NCBI GenBank assembly: GCA_022600695.1
Contig: JAHZJY010000082.1
Span: 1-5,677, forward strand
DNA from: Actinomycetes bacterium
GTDB taxonomy: Bacteria > Actinomycetota > Actinomycetes > Mycobacteriales > Mycobacteriaceae
Reading direction: 5' to 3'
Length of the DNA: 5,677 nt
In this document: positions 1 to 5,169 of the stretch, piece after piece
Layout: each line of letters begins with the position of its first letter
Numbering within the stretch: the stretch's first letter is position 1
Position numbers and translations under genes: made by a program
The notes under the pieces: model-generated
What the model saw: only the letters and a program-made list of their open reading frames with translations
Database searches by the model: none
What the model was told of the DNA's origin: nothing

Positions 1-959
1 GCCTGGTAGACCGCCCGGATGGTCACCCGCTCTTCCCGGCTGACGTTCATGATGTGCAGACCCAGCCGGTGGGACAGGGCCCGGCACACCAGAACTCCGC
101 GCACACTGTTGCCCCGGCTGTCCAGTAACGGCGAGTACACCCCGATACCGAGCTGGCCGGGCAGGACCGCGGCGATCCCGCCTCCCACTCCGCTTTTGGC
201 CGGCATACCGACTGCGCTCACCCAGTCGCCGGCGCCGTTGTACATGCCGCAGGTGACCATCACACTCAGGGTTCGTTGTACGACTGGGCCCCTGGCGACT
301 TGTCTGCCGGTCTGCGGGTTGATACCGCCGCGGGCCAGGGTGGCCCCCATCCTCGCCAGGTCGACACTGGTCACCCGCAGCGAACACTGCCGGAAGTAAA
401 CGTCGAGTACCTCGTCGGGATCATCAAACACCCCGAAACTGGTCAGCATGTAGGCGATCGCCCGGTTGCGGTTTCCGGTGGCCTTCTCCGAGCGATAAAC
501 GTCCTCGTCGAGTTCCAGCGGTCGTCCGGCGCAGGCGGAGTAGAAGTCCTGGATCCTGGCGAAGCGCTCGTCGGGGGTGGAACCAGGGACCAGCGATACC
601 GCGGCGATGGCCCCCGCGTTGATCATGGGGTTCTTCGGCGTCCCGGTGCGCTCATCGACGCTGATCTCGTTGAATGCGTCCCCGGACGGCTCGACACCGA
701 TCTTGGCATCCACAGCAGTGAGCCCCACCAGGTCCAGCGCCAGTGCGTAGGTGAACGGCTTGGAGATCGACTGGATCGTGAATTCGGTTCGAGCGTCGCC
801 GGATTCGTACAGAAAACCGTCCGCGGCCGACAGCGTGAGACCGAAACCGTTCGGGTCAACATCACTGAGCTCCGGGATATAACTCGCCAGTTCACCGTCG
901 GCGACCGACGTGTACTCGGCCACCAACTCGTCGAGGTAACGCTGAACCAGTTCGGCCAT
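1..959 (-). CDS. glsA: Glutaminase A, partial (C-terminus beyond left edge)
   Basis: This gene codes for a serine-dependent glutaminase that hydrolyses L-glutamine to L-glutamate and ammonia, normally in the cytoplasm. Translation from ATG 959-957 gives 319 complete residues before the window ends. Visible family motifs are QSISK (about residues 63-67, the beta-lactamase-like Ser64-x-x-Lys67 catalytic pair), NPMINAGAI (110-118), SEKATGNRNRAIAYML (157-172), CGMYNGAGDW (237-246) and AKSGVGGGI (254-262). The canonical domain of about 300 residues ends near residue 305, yet the frame continues through SREERVTIRAVYQ. The protein is therefore longer than the minimal E. coli type and may carry a C-terminal STAS-like extension, as some actinobacterial GlsA proteins do; that part is not visible. 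Two in-frame GTG codons at 983-981 and 980-978 are alternative starts. No Shine-Dalgarno sequence precedes ATG 959, so the mRNA may be leaderless. It is transcribed divergently from the large secreted-protein gene, with no evident functional link. Family call is firm; exact start is moderate. Confidence 0.95.
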   Translation of the reverse strand, partial: MAELVQRYLDELVAEYTSVADGELASYIPELSDVDPNGFGLTLSAADGFLYESGDARTEFTIQSISKPFTYALALDLVGLTAVDAKIGVEPSGDAFNEISVDERTGTPKNPMINAGAIAAVSLVPGSTPDERFARIQDFYSACAGRPLELDEDVYRSEKATGNRNRAIAYMLTSFGVFDDPDEVLDVYFRQCSLRVTSVDLARMGATLARGGINPQTGRQVARGPVVQRTLSVMVTCGMYNGAGDWVSAVGMPAKSGVGGGIAAVLPGQLGIGVYSPLLDSRGNSVRGVLVCRALSHRLGLHIMNVSREERVTIRAVYQ

Positions 960-1194
960 CGAGGGATCTAACCACGGCACCACTGCCGACACACGTGCCG
1001 ATACGCCCCATATGAGCGGTGGCGGCGCTGACGTCCAGCCCCACCGCCCGGCGGTTCAACCCGAAAGCATTGTCAACCACAACTTTTCGCCTCCGCTCGC
1101 CGCGAGCACAGCGGGACAATCCCGCCGAGCCGCCCGACATCCGCACTGCTCGGGCACAGCCCGCAAGGGAGCCGACGCAGGTTCGCGCCGTATC

Positions 1195-1212
1195 TGACCA
1201 CGAGTGTGGCCA
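1195..1212. promoter_or_regulatory. Putative operator, copy 1 (imperfect dyad)
   Basis: The site reads TGACCACGAGTGTGGCCA, with CCAC and GTGG half-sites around a 4-bp centre (6 of 9 positions symmetrical). It matches the copy at 1235-1252 at 16 of 18 positions, and their starts are exactly 40 bp apart. It ends directly before the -10-like TAATAT at 1213-1218, so a bound protein would sit over the -35 region. The cognate regulator is unknown and not in this window. Confidence 0.5.
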
Positions 1213-1218
1213 TAATAT
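1213..1218 (+). promoter_or_regulatory. Candidate -10 element of the secreted-protein gene
   Basis: TAATAT fits the mycobacterial SigA -10 pattern TANNNT and sits in the only AT-rich patch upstream of the gene. A CTGACC at 1194-1199 is -35-like, but the 13-bp spacer is short. An alternative TAATTT at 1230-1235 also fits TANNNT. The implied start of transcription is near 1225, or near 1242 for the alternative. Confidence 0.35.
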
Positions 1219-1234
1219 CGATTCGGTGCTAATT

Positions 1235-1252
1235 TGACCACGATTGTGGACA
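1235..1252. promoter_or_regulatory. Putative operator, copy 2 (near-perfect dyad)
   Basis: The site reads TGACCACGATTGTGGACA, symmetrical at 7 of 9 positions and the better palindrome of the pair. It lies downstream of the -10-like element and ends 5 bp before the TGAGGAG ribosome binding site. A bound protein would block early transcription. It does not resemble the CRP, IdeR or LexA consensus sequences that I know. Confidence 0.5.
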
Positions 1253-1257
1253 AACGC

Positions 1258-1264
1258 TGAGGAG
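1258..1264 (+). promoter_or_regulatory. Strong ribosome binding site (TGAGGAG)
   Basis: TGAGGAG ends six bases before ATG 1271, which is ideal spacing. It directly abuts the in-frame ATG at 1265, which is therefore too close to be the main start. The site decides that translation begins at 1271 in the signal-peptide frame, not at the much later TTG 1627 of the body frame, which has no such site. Confidence 0.75.
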
Positions 1265-1270
1265 ATGACC

Positions 1271-1684
1271 ATGGGGCCTTCATCCCGGAAGAAACAGCTG
1301 GGCGCGGCGGTGTTCGCCCTGGGCATGGCGATGGTCGTCAATCCCGGCGTCGCCGCCGCGGATGACGCCGACGGCGAGACGTCGACACAGTCGGATCGCT
1401 CGTCCGCCGGGGGGCGAGCACCCGTGGCGCAGCCACGGGCGCGGCAGCGCGGGAGTACCCCCGGCCGGCACGCCGACCAGCGCGCACGGCCGCCGACACC
1501 GTCCGACTGGGGGATGCGCCGTCGGCTGCCGAGCAACCGACGGCGCCCGCGGCAACGCCCCGGGGTCGAGGGGCGGCAGCAGGACCTGAGAGCCGGCGGA
1601 TCACCGGTTCCGGCAGCAACTCCGGGTTGCTCCCGAACGGCGGCGAAACCGGCCTCAAGGACCGTCCGTCGCCTGCGTCGGTGA
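1271..1684 (+). CDS. Signal-peptide N-terminal part of the large secreted protein (out of frame with body)
   Basis: Starting at ATG 1271 behind a strong ribosome binding site, this reading gives a classical Sec signal peptide. It has a basic n-region (RKK, residues 6-8), a hydrophobic core LGAAVFALGMAMVV (10-23) and a cleavage site after VAAA (about 30/31), followed by an acidic, Ser/Thr-rich stretch ADDADGETSTQSDRSSAGG. From about residue 50 the frame becomes unusually Arg-rich (for example RRRLPSNRRRPRQRP) and ends at TGA 1682-1684. This looks like out-of-frame reading of a low-complexity linker. The body frame is open from 1366, so the two frames overlap by more than 300 bp. A net -1 (or +2) shift anywhere in about 1366-1681 would join signal peptide to body, giving a product of roughly 1,300 residues. 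Between about 1415 and 1590 all three frames are open for most of the length, and third-position composition does not settle which one is coding. Several compensating indels are therefore possible. Most likely this is the 5' end of the same gene, not a separate protein. Confidence 0.7.
   Translation: MGPSSRKKQLGAAVFALGMAMVVNPGVAAADDADGETSTQSDRSSAGGRAPVAQPRARQRGSTPGRHADQRARPPTPSDWGMRRRLPSNRRRPRQRPGVEGRQQDLRAGGSPVPAATPGCSRTAAKPASRTVRRLRR
1409..1439 (+). other. G6 run plus hairpin: candidate frameshift site
   Basis: Six G residues (1409-1414) occupy two whole codons of the signal-peptide frame. After a 6-nt spacer (1415-1420) comes a perfect 8-bp hairpin: CCCGTGGC (1421-1428), loop GCA, GCCACGGG (1432-1439). 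A -1 slip here moves a ribosome into the body frame, which then stays open to 5169. Slip run, short spacer and stable stem are the parts of a -1 recoding site. The heptamer is not canonical, because the base before the run is C (C GGG GGG). The same features also favour replication slippage and sequencing errors. Confidence 0.4.
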
Positions 1685-4600
1685 CCGTCACCGAGGAGCC
1701 CGCTCTGGATCCGGTTCCCGTCGTCTCCCCGGTGGCCACCGGTGCGGACATCCCGACTTCGGCCCGGCCGGCCCCGCAAGCCGAAAAGTTGACTCAGATC
1801 GAGGCGACACCGGCAACGGCGGCCACCGCCGCCGTACCGGTCACCGACGTCGGTAGCGTCGAGGCCGCGACGAACCTTTTGTCGGGCGGTCAACCCGGCG
1901 CCCCGGTTCAATCGCCGATCTCGTGGGTGGTCCTGGCCGCGGCGCGGCGCCAGGGCCGGGCCAGCCAGACCCGGCCGACTGCGGTCCCGGGCGGCAACAC
2001 ACTGGTGGTCGATCCGTCCGCCGCACCGCCGGCGGGGGGTACCGCGGCTTCGACCGGGGCCGAAATCGCCCCCGCCGCGGCGACCGCAGTCGATAGCTCC
2101 TCCGTCGGCCTCTCCGCTGCGGAGCGGGCGTTCTGGGGCTCTCAGCGCGGGGTGGGCTTTTCCCCGGGTTCCCTGGGTTCGCTGGGCGATCAGGAGCGGC
2201 TTGAAGGCGCCCTGACCCAGGTAGCCGCCCAGGGCTTCAACTCGATCCGCACGTGGGGAACCGATTCCTACACGGGGCGCATCCTCGAGGCGATCACCCG
2301 ACTCGACCTTCCGATCAGCGTCCAACCCGGCATCTACATCACAAACCAGGCCGACGCCCGCTCCCAGATCGACAATGCACTGGCCGTCATCAATCCCTAT
2401 GCCGACAAGGTGATCGGCGTCAGCCTGGGCAACGAGCAGATCGTCGACTGGAACACCTCGGCCACCTTGACCGTGCCGGAGGTGATCGACCAGGTCGCCT
2501 ATTTCAAGAGCAAGTCAGATCTCCCGGTGACCTACAACTTCGCCGGGGAGACCTTCCTGCCGGGCGCCAGCCAGTGGGACCAGAACCTGTCCGGGCTGAT
2601 CGGCCAGCTGGATTACATCAACGTGCACAGCTACGCCGGGTTCTTCGACAACCGGAACAATCCGGAGTGGACCCCCGCGAGGCAAATCGAATCCCTGAAG
2701 TCCTACGAGACGCTGCTGACAACCACACTCGACTCGTTGGGCTTTAGTGACAAACCGATCATCCTGGGTGAAACCGGTTGGCAGAGCACCGGTTACAACC
2801 CAGCGGTGACGAATCCGGACAACATGGAACAGTACTACGAGGACGTCACCCGCTACGTGTACGGACCGGACGCCCGCTTCGACGGCATGTTCTACTTCAA
2901 CTTCACCGACGAGTCCTGGAAGGGGGGCGACGATAACTGGGGGCTCTTCCGCGAAGGCACCGTCGGCGAGATCGGTCCAGCGAAATTCACCGTCGCCGAA
3001 GTCGGCGACATCCTCGGTGAATCCGACGGCTCGGCGTTGCAGACTGTCAGGGCCAACGGCGCGGTGGCACTGCTGCAGGATCCCGAGACCGGGCTCGCCT
3101 TCATCCGGTCCGGCACCGACCCGGCAATCCAGATCACCCGAGCCGACTCCTACTGGAACGGCGCGGTCCCGCTCAGCCGCGGCGGAGCCACCCTGATCTC
3201 CGCGGCCGTCGACGCCACCGGCAACCTCCGGGTCCTCGACTCCAGCGGCGATGTCCAGTACGGCTGGGTCCTCGACGACACCGGCAAGTTCACCGGCGAA
3301 CAACGCTACGACGCCGAGACACGCAGCTACGCCGAGACGATGTTCGGCATCGACCTCAACAACGACGGCACCATCGGCGCCGGCGGCTCCACCACACCCC
3401 AGACCGTGAAGGTCAACGGTGCGGTAACGCTGCTGGAGGACCCCTCGACCGGGATCGCCTTCATCCGGTCCGGCACCGACCCGGCAATCCAGATCACCCG
3501 GGCCGACTCCTACTGGAGCGGCGCGGTCCCGCTCAGCCGCGGCGGATCGACCCTGATCTCCGCGGCCGTCGACGCCACCGGCAACCTCCGGGTCCTCGAC
3601 TCCAGCGGCGACAACCAGTACGGCTGGATCCTCGACGACACCGGCAGATTCACCGGCGAACAGCAGTACGGCACCGACACCAGAACCGACGCCGAAACCC
3701 TCTTCGGCGTCGACCTCAACAACGACGGCACCATCGGAACACCGATAATCACACCGCCCGTCGCGCCACCGGTCACACCGCCGGTCACGCCGCCCGTCAC
3801 GCCGCCGGTCACGCCGCCCACCGTCAGTGCCTACGAGCTCACCGGCTTCAACCAGGGTGAGTTCCGGTCCACCATCGCCTTCAGCCATCGGGCCACGGCC
3901 GATCCGATCGTGGCGCCGGGCAACAGCAATTTCAATCACGCCCACGACTTCTTCGCCAATCCCACCACGGACGCCGACTCGACCGTGGCGTCGCTGATGG
4001 AAGCCACAGGGACGGCGGCGATCCCGGCTAACAACATCTCCACCTACTGGACCCCGAGCCTCATTGACGAGGGAAGTGACGGGCTGGGGGGTGAGTGGCG
4101 ATACGTAGATCCCCTGCCGACCTCAATCGCGTATTACAGCGTTCTGCGCCCCAACGAACCGAACGAACTGGTCAACATGCCCACCGGCCTGAAGATGATC
4201 GCGGGTTCAGCCATGCCGATGGAGCGCCAATCCAGGGCACAGGTCTTTTGGAATTACATCGGCGAGTCCGCCTCGTATGACCACATCCCCCTGGGCGACG
4301 AGTGGCGCGACCTGCCGCTGCAGGCGGTCGTGATCTTCCCGGAGTTCTGGGACGGGGAGCAACTCGACAGTGCGAACCACAAGAGCCACCTCGCCTATGG
4401 CAACGGTAGCGGTACCGGCCCCGATGGCCATCCTCTGCTGATCCCCCAGTTGCAGCTACAGATCCATTACGGCCGCATCAGCAACACGCTGCATCTGGTC
4501 AGTTCCGACTACATGACCCTGCCGGACCAGGGAAGCGACCTCGATCTCCGGCTGCAGCGCGCCGCCAGGGAAGATCTCAGCTTCCGGAACGCCGAGGAAG

Positions 4601-5169
4601 GCTTCGCACCGGGCTGGAGTCTGCACGCGGACCAGATTCACCTTCCGTGGCAGGAAACGGCGCCCACGGGTGAACAGGTCGACGGCTTCGCCCGCCGCGA
4701 GGCAGACGTGTTGCGTCTGCCGCTCTTCGCTGGTCCCGACGGCAATTCCGCAAGACCGACTCCCACCGGGATCACCCAGTCCTACTCATCCGAAAAGGCA
4801 GCGCTCCCGATCTTGGGTACGCCGGGCGACGATGTCCTCGTCGGCACGGCCGCCAACGACCGTCTGGAAGCCCTGGAGGGCAACGACACCCTGATCGGCG
4901 CCGGCGGCGCTGATCTGCTGGTGGGGTCCGACGGAGCTGATCGCTTCGTTCTGGAAGCCATCACGGACTCCACCATTGCGGCACCCGACGAGATCGTCGG
5001 ATTCGGCGCCGAGGATCGACTGGACCTGAGGGGCTTGAACCTTTCGCCGACCTCGATACAAATCCAACAGCAGGGGCCGGCTGCCTGGTTCGTGCGTGCG
5101 GACGGAACCGACCTTGGCGTCCGCATCCGCACTGATGAACTGACAGCCGACCACATTGTCCTGGACTGA
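1627..5169 (+). CDS. Modular secreted GH17-like beta-1,3-glucanase with DUF1996-like and RTX domains
   Basis: This is the 1,180-residue body of the large protein, numbered here from TTG 1627, the first standard start codon in this frame. That start is probably not real: it has no ribosome binding site and no signal peptide, and the frame is open from 1366 (see the entry at 1271). Domains in order are: a Pro/Ala/Thr linker (1-165) with PVQSPISWVVLAAARRQ at 93-109; a GH17-like domain (about 169-465) with GNEQ (Glu270, predicted acid/base) and GETGW (Glu382, predicted nucleophile); two 120-residue repeats (472-591 and 592-704); a PVTP hinge (711-730); a DUF1996-like domain (about 735-1045); RTX nonapeptides (1064-1108); and a C-terminal tail. 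I found no cysteine anywhere. GH17 enzymes hydrolyse or transglycosylate beta-1,3-glucan, so an exported enzyme acting on fungal, algal or plant polymer is inferred. RTX tails usually mark type I secretion substrates, but here the signal peptide points to Sec. The coding sequence is certain and the domain calls are by motif; substrate and biological role are inference. Confidence 0.9.
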   Translation: MLPNGGETGLKDRPSPASVTVTEEPALDPVPVVSPVATGADIPTSARPAPQAEKLTQIEATPATAATAAVPVTDVGSVEAATNLLSGGQPGAPVQSPISWVVLAAARRQGRASQTRPTAVPGGNTLVVDPSAAPPAGGTAASTGAEIAPAAATAVDSSSVGLSAAERAFWGSQRGVGFSPGSLGSLGDQERLEGALTQVAAQGFNSIRTWGTDSYTGRILEAITRLDLPISVQPGIYITNQADARSQIDNALAVINPYADKVIGVSLGNEQIVDWNTSATLTVPEVIDQVAYFKSKSDLPVTYNFAGETFLPGASQWDQNLSGLIGQLDYINVHSYAGFFDNRNNPEWTPARQIESLKSYETLLTTTLDSLGFSDKPIILGETGWQSTGYNPAVTNPDNMEQYYEDVTRYVYGPDARFDGMFYFNFTDESWKGGDDNWGLFREGTVGEIGPAKFTVAEVGDILGESDGSALQTVRANGAVALLQDPETGLAFIRSGTDPAIQITRADSYWNGAVPLSRGGATLISAAVDATGNLRVLDSSGDVQYGWVLDDTGKFTGEQRYDAETRSYAETMFGIDLNNDGTIGAGGSTTPQTVKVNGAVTLLEDPSTGIAFIRSGTDPAIQITRADSYWSGAVPLSRGGSTLISAAVDATGNLRVLDSSGDNQYGWILDDTGRFTGEQQYGTDTRTDAETLFGVDLNNDGTIGTPIITPPVAPPVTPPVTPPVTPPVTPPTVSAYELTGFNQGEFRSTIAFSHRATADPIVAPGNSNFNHAHDFFANPTTDADSTVASLMEATGTAAIPANNISTYWTPSLIDEGSDGLGGEWRYVDPLPTSIAYYSVLRPNEPNELVNMPTGLKMIAGSAMPMERQSRAQVFWNYIGESASYDHIPLGDEWRDLPLQAVVIFPEFWDGEQLDSANHKSHLAYGNGSGTGPDGHPLLIPQLQLQIHYGRISNTLHLVSSDYMTLPDQGSDLDLRLQRAAREDLSFRNAEEGFAPGWSLHADQIHLPWQETAPTGEQVDGFARREADVLRLPLFAGPDGNSARPTPTGITQSYSSEKAALPILGTPGDDVLVGTAANDRLEALEGNDTLIGAGGADLLVGSDGADRFVLEAITDSTIAAPDEIVGFGAEDRLDLRGLNLSPTSIQIQQQGPAAWFVRADGTDLGVRIRTDELTADHIVLD
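1903..1953 (+). other. Mycobacterial secreted-protein linker motif
   Basis: Residues 93-109 of the body read PVQSPISWVVLAAARRQ, a short hydrophobic segment ending in RRQ inside an otherwise Pro/Ala/Thr-rich linker. From memory, very similar segments recur after the signal peptide in many large secreted proteins of mycobacteria. The motif therefore marks the N-terminal part as native to this lineage and shows that the linker frame is correct by this point. Its function is not known to me. Its length and hydrophobicity are borderline for a membrane segment. Confidence 0.5.
2131..3021 (+). other. GH17-like catalytic domain
   Basis: Residues about 169-465 follow the family's beta/alpha-barrel order. 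RGVGFSP (174-180) is on the first strand and GFNSIRTWGTD comes next. GVSLGNEQ has Glu270 as predicted proton donor. DYINVHSY (329-336) lies on a later strand. IILGETGWQS has Glu382 as predicted nucleophile, and MFYFNFTDESWKGG (421-434, Trp431) is the aromatic end. It resembles the bacterial and fungal GH17 group of Scw11/COG5309-type glucan enzymes more than plant glucanases. Both catalytic glutamates are present, so the domain should be active if it is translated and exported. Whether it hydrolyses or transglycosylates cannot be told from the sequence. Confidence 0.85.
3040..3738 (+). repeat. Tandem duplication, 360-bp period, two 120-residue modules
   Basis: Copy 1 starts at 3040 and copy 2 at 3400, with an exact 360-bp period and no indel. 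Each copy contains AFIRSGTDPAIQITRADSYW, then a GGxTLISAAVDATGNLRVLD core, YGW(V/I)LDDTG(K/R)FTGEQ, and a closing DLNNDGTIG (residues 576-584 and 696-704). The closing motif has the D-x-N-x-D-G-x-I spacing of EF-hand or dockerin calcium loops. Over 3121-3300 against 3481-3660 I count 10 differences in 180 bp, while the flanks are clearly more diverged. The general form recalls Trp-rich repeats that end in DLNGDGxIG in cyanobacterial and proteobacterial surface proteins. The role may be substrate binding or spacing; that is inference. Confidence 0.85.
3757..3816 (+). repeat. 12-bp minisatellite coding a PVTP hinge
   Basis: Five in-frame 12-bp units (ccggtcacgccg and close variants) code for PVAP followed by four PVTP units, residues 711-730. 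Pro-Thr linkers of this kind separate domains in secreted carbohydrate-active proteins. Here the hinge separates the duplicated modules from the DUF1996-like domain. Copy number could vary between strains by slippage without breaking the frame. Confidence 0.85.
3829..4761 (+). other. DUF1996-like domain, cysteine-free
   Basis: Residues about 735-1045 match the landmarks of the DUF1996 family, best known from secreted fungal and some actinobacterial proteins. They are FNHAHDFFAN (His771, His773, Asp774), STYWTPSL (Trp808), AYYSVLRP (from 835), MPTGLKMIAGSA (from 851), VVIFPEFWDGEQLDS with HKSHLAYG, and HPLLIPQLQLQIHYG. As I recall, fungal members place cysteines before the YW motif, in FPxCWDG and before the HP motif. 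Here these positions are Ala, Phe and Gly, so the family disulfides appear to be lost. The biochemical function is not established to my knowledge. The clustered His/Asp residues suggest a metal or active site, which is inference. Confidence 0.75.
4816..5166 (+). other. RTX calcium-binding repeats and serralysin-like C-terminal tail
   Basis: Five consecutive nonapeptides (residues 1064-1108) read GTPGDDVLV, GTAANDRLE, ALEGNDTLI, GAGGADLLV and GSDGADRFV. This is the GGxGxDxLx pattern that forms a calcium beta-roll, with the second and third copies degenerate. It is followed by ADRFVLEA, DEIVGFGAEDRLDL and a 50-residue tail ending IVLD. That layout is typical of serralysin-type C-termini recognised by type I exporters in Gram-negative bacteria. 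It is unexpected in a mycobacterial protein that carries a Sec signal peptide, and suggests a module gained by transfer or used only for calcium-driven folding outside the cell. Confidence 0.85.

Larger units (their letters stand above)
960..1264. other. Divergent intergenic control region
   Basis: This 305-bp stretch separates the divergent glutaminase gene from the secreted-protein gene. I see no convincing coding sequence in it. The right third (about 1191-1252) holds two near-identical dyads and the most AT-rich run in the region, so the plus-strand promoter probably lies there. The middle has three short perfect hairpins: 1095-1107 (5-bp stem), 1111-1125 (6-bp stem, CAA loop) and 1151-1163 (5-bp stem, ACA loop). 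These may be chance in GC-rich DNA. On the minus strand a perfect TTGACA lies at 1076-1071, without a matching -10 at normal spacing. A TTAGAT at 971-966 lies six bases before the glutaminase ATG and could be a weak leaderless-type -10. Confidence 0.7.

Noticed and set aside
276..971. Plus-strand open frame of 231 codons
   Set aside because: It is entirely antisense to the glutaminase gene, whose catalytic motifs are intact on the minus strand.
966..971. TTAGAT on the minus strand as a leaderless -10 for the glutaminase gene
   Set aside because: The distance to ATG 959 fits, but the essential second-position A of TANNNT is missing; kept only as a weak possibility.
1048..1076. Glutaminase promoter based on the perfect TTGACA at 1076-1071 on the minus strand
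   Set aside because: No TANNNT-like -10 element lies 16-19 bp downstream; the positions there are GC-only.
1195..1252. Twin dyads as a CRP-type (TGTGA-N6-TCACA) site or a CRISPR repeat pair
   Set aside because: The half-site polarity is CCAC then GTGG with a 4-bp centre, unlike CRP. Two copies with a 22-bp gap and no further repeats do not make a CRISPR array.
1627..1629. TTG 1627 as the true start of the large protein
   Set aside because: There is no ribosome binding site, no signal peptide, and coding-like linker sequence is open upstream, whereas ATG 1271 has an ideal binding site and a signal peptide.
892..2325. Long open frame on the minus strand (477 codons) across the control region and linker
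   Set aside because: The translation is Arg/Gly-rich with no recognisable motif, runs antisense to the signal peptide and linker, and overlaps the glutaminase start. This is typical of shadow frames in GC-rich DNA.
3040..3738. Tandem repeat as a mobile element or assembly artefact
   Set aside because: There are no terminal inverted repeats or transposase, the frame is kept exactly, and the copies differ at many sites outside the core, so both are real protein modules.
2515..3945. Long open frame on the minus strand (476 codons) opposite the GH17 and repeat modules
   Set aside because: It mirrors the tandem duplication and minisatellite of the sense strand, has no family motif, and lies fully inside a well-supported gene.
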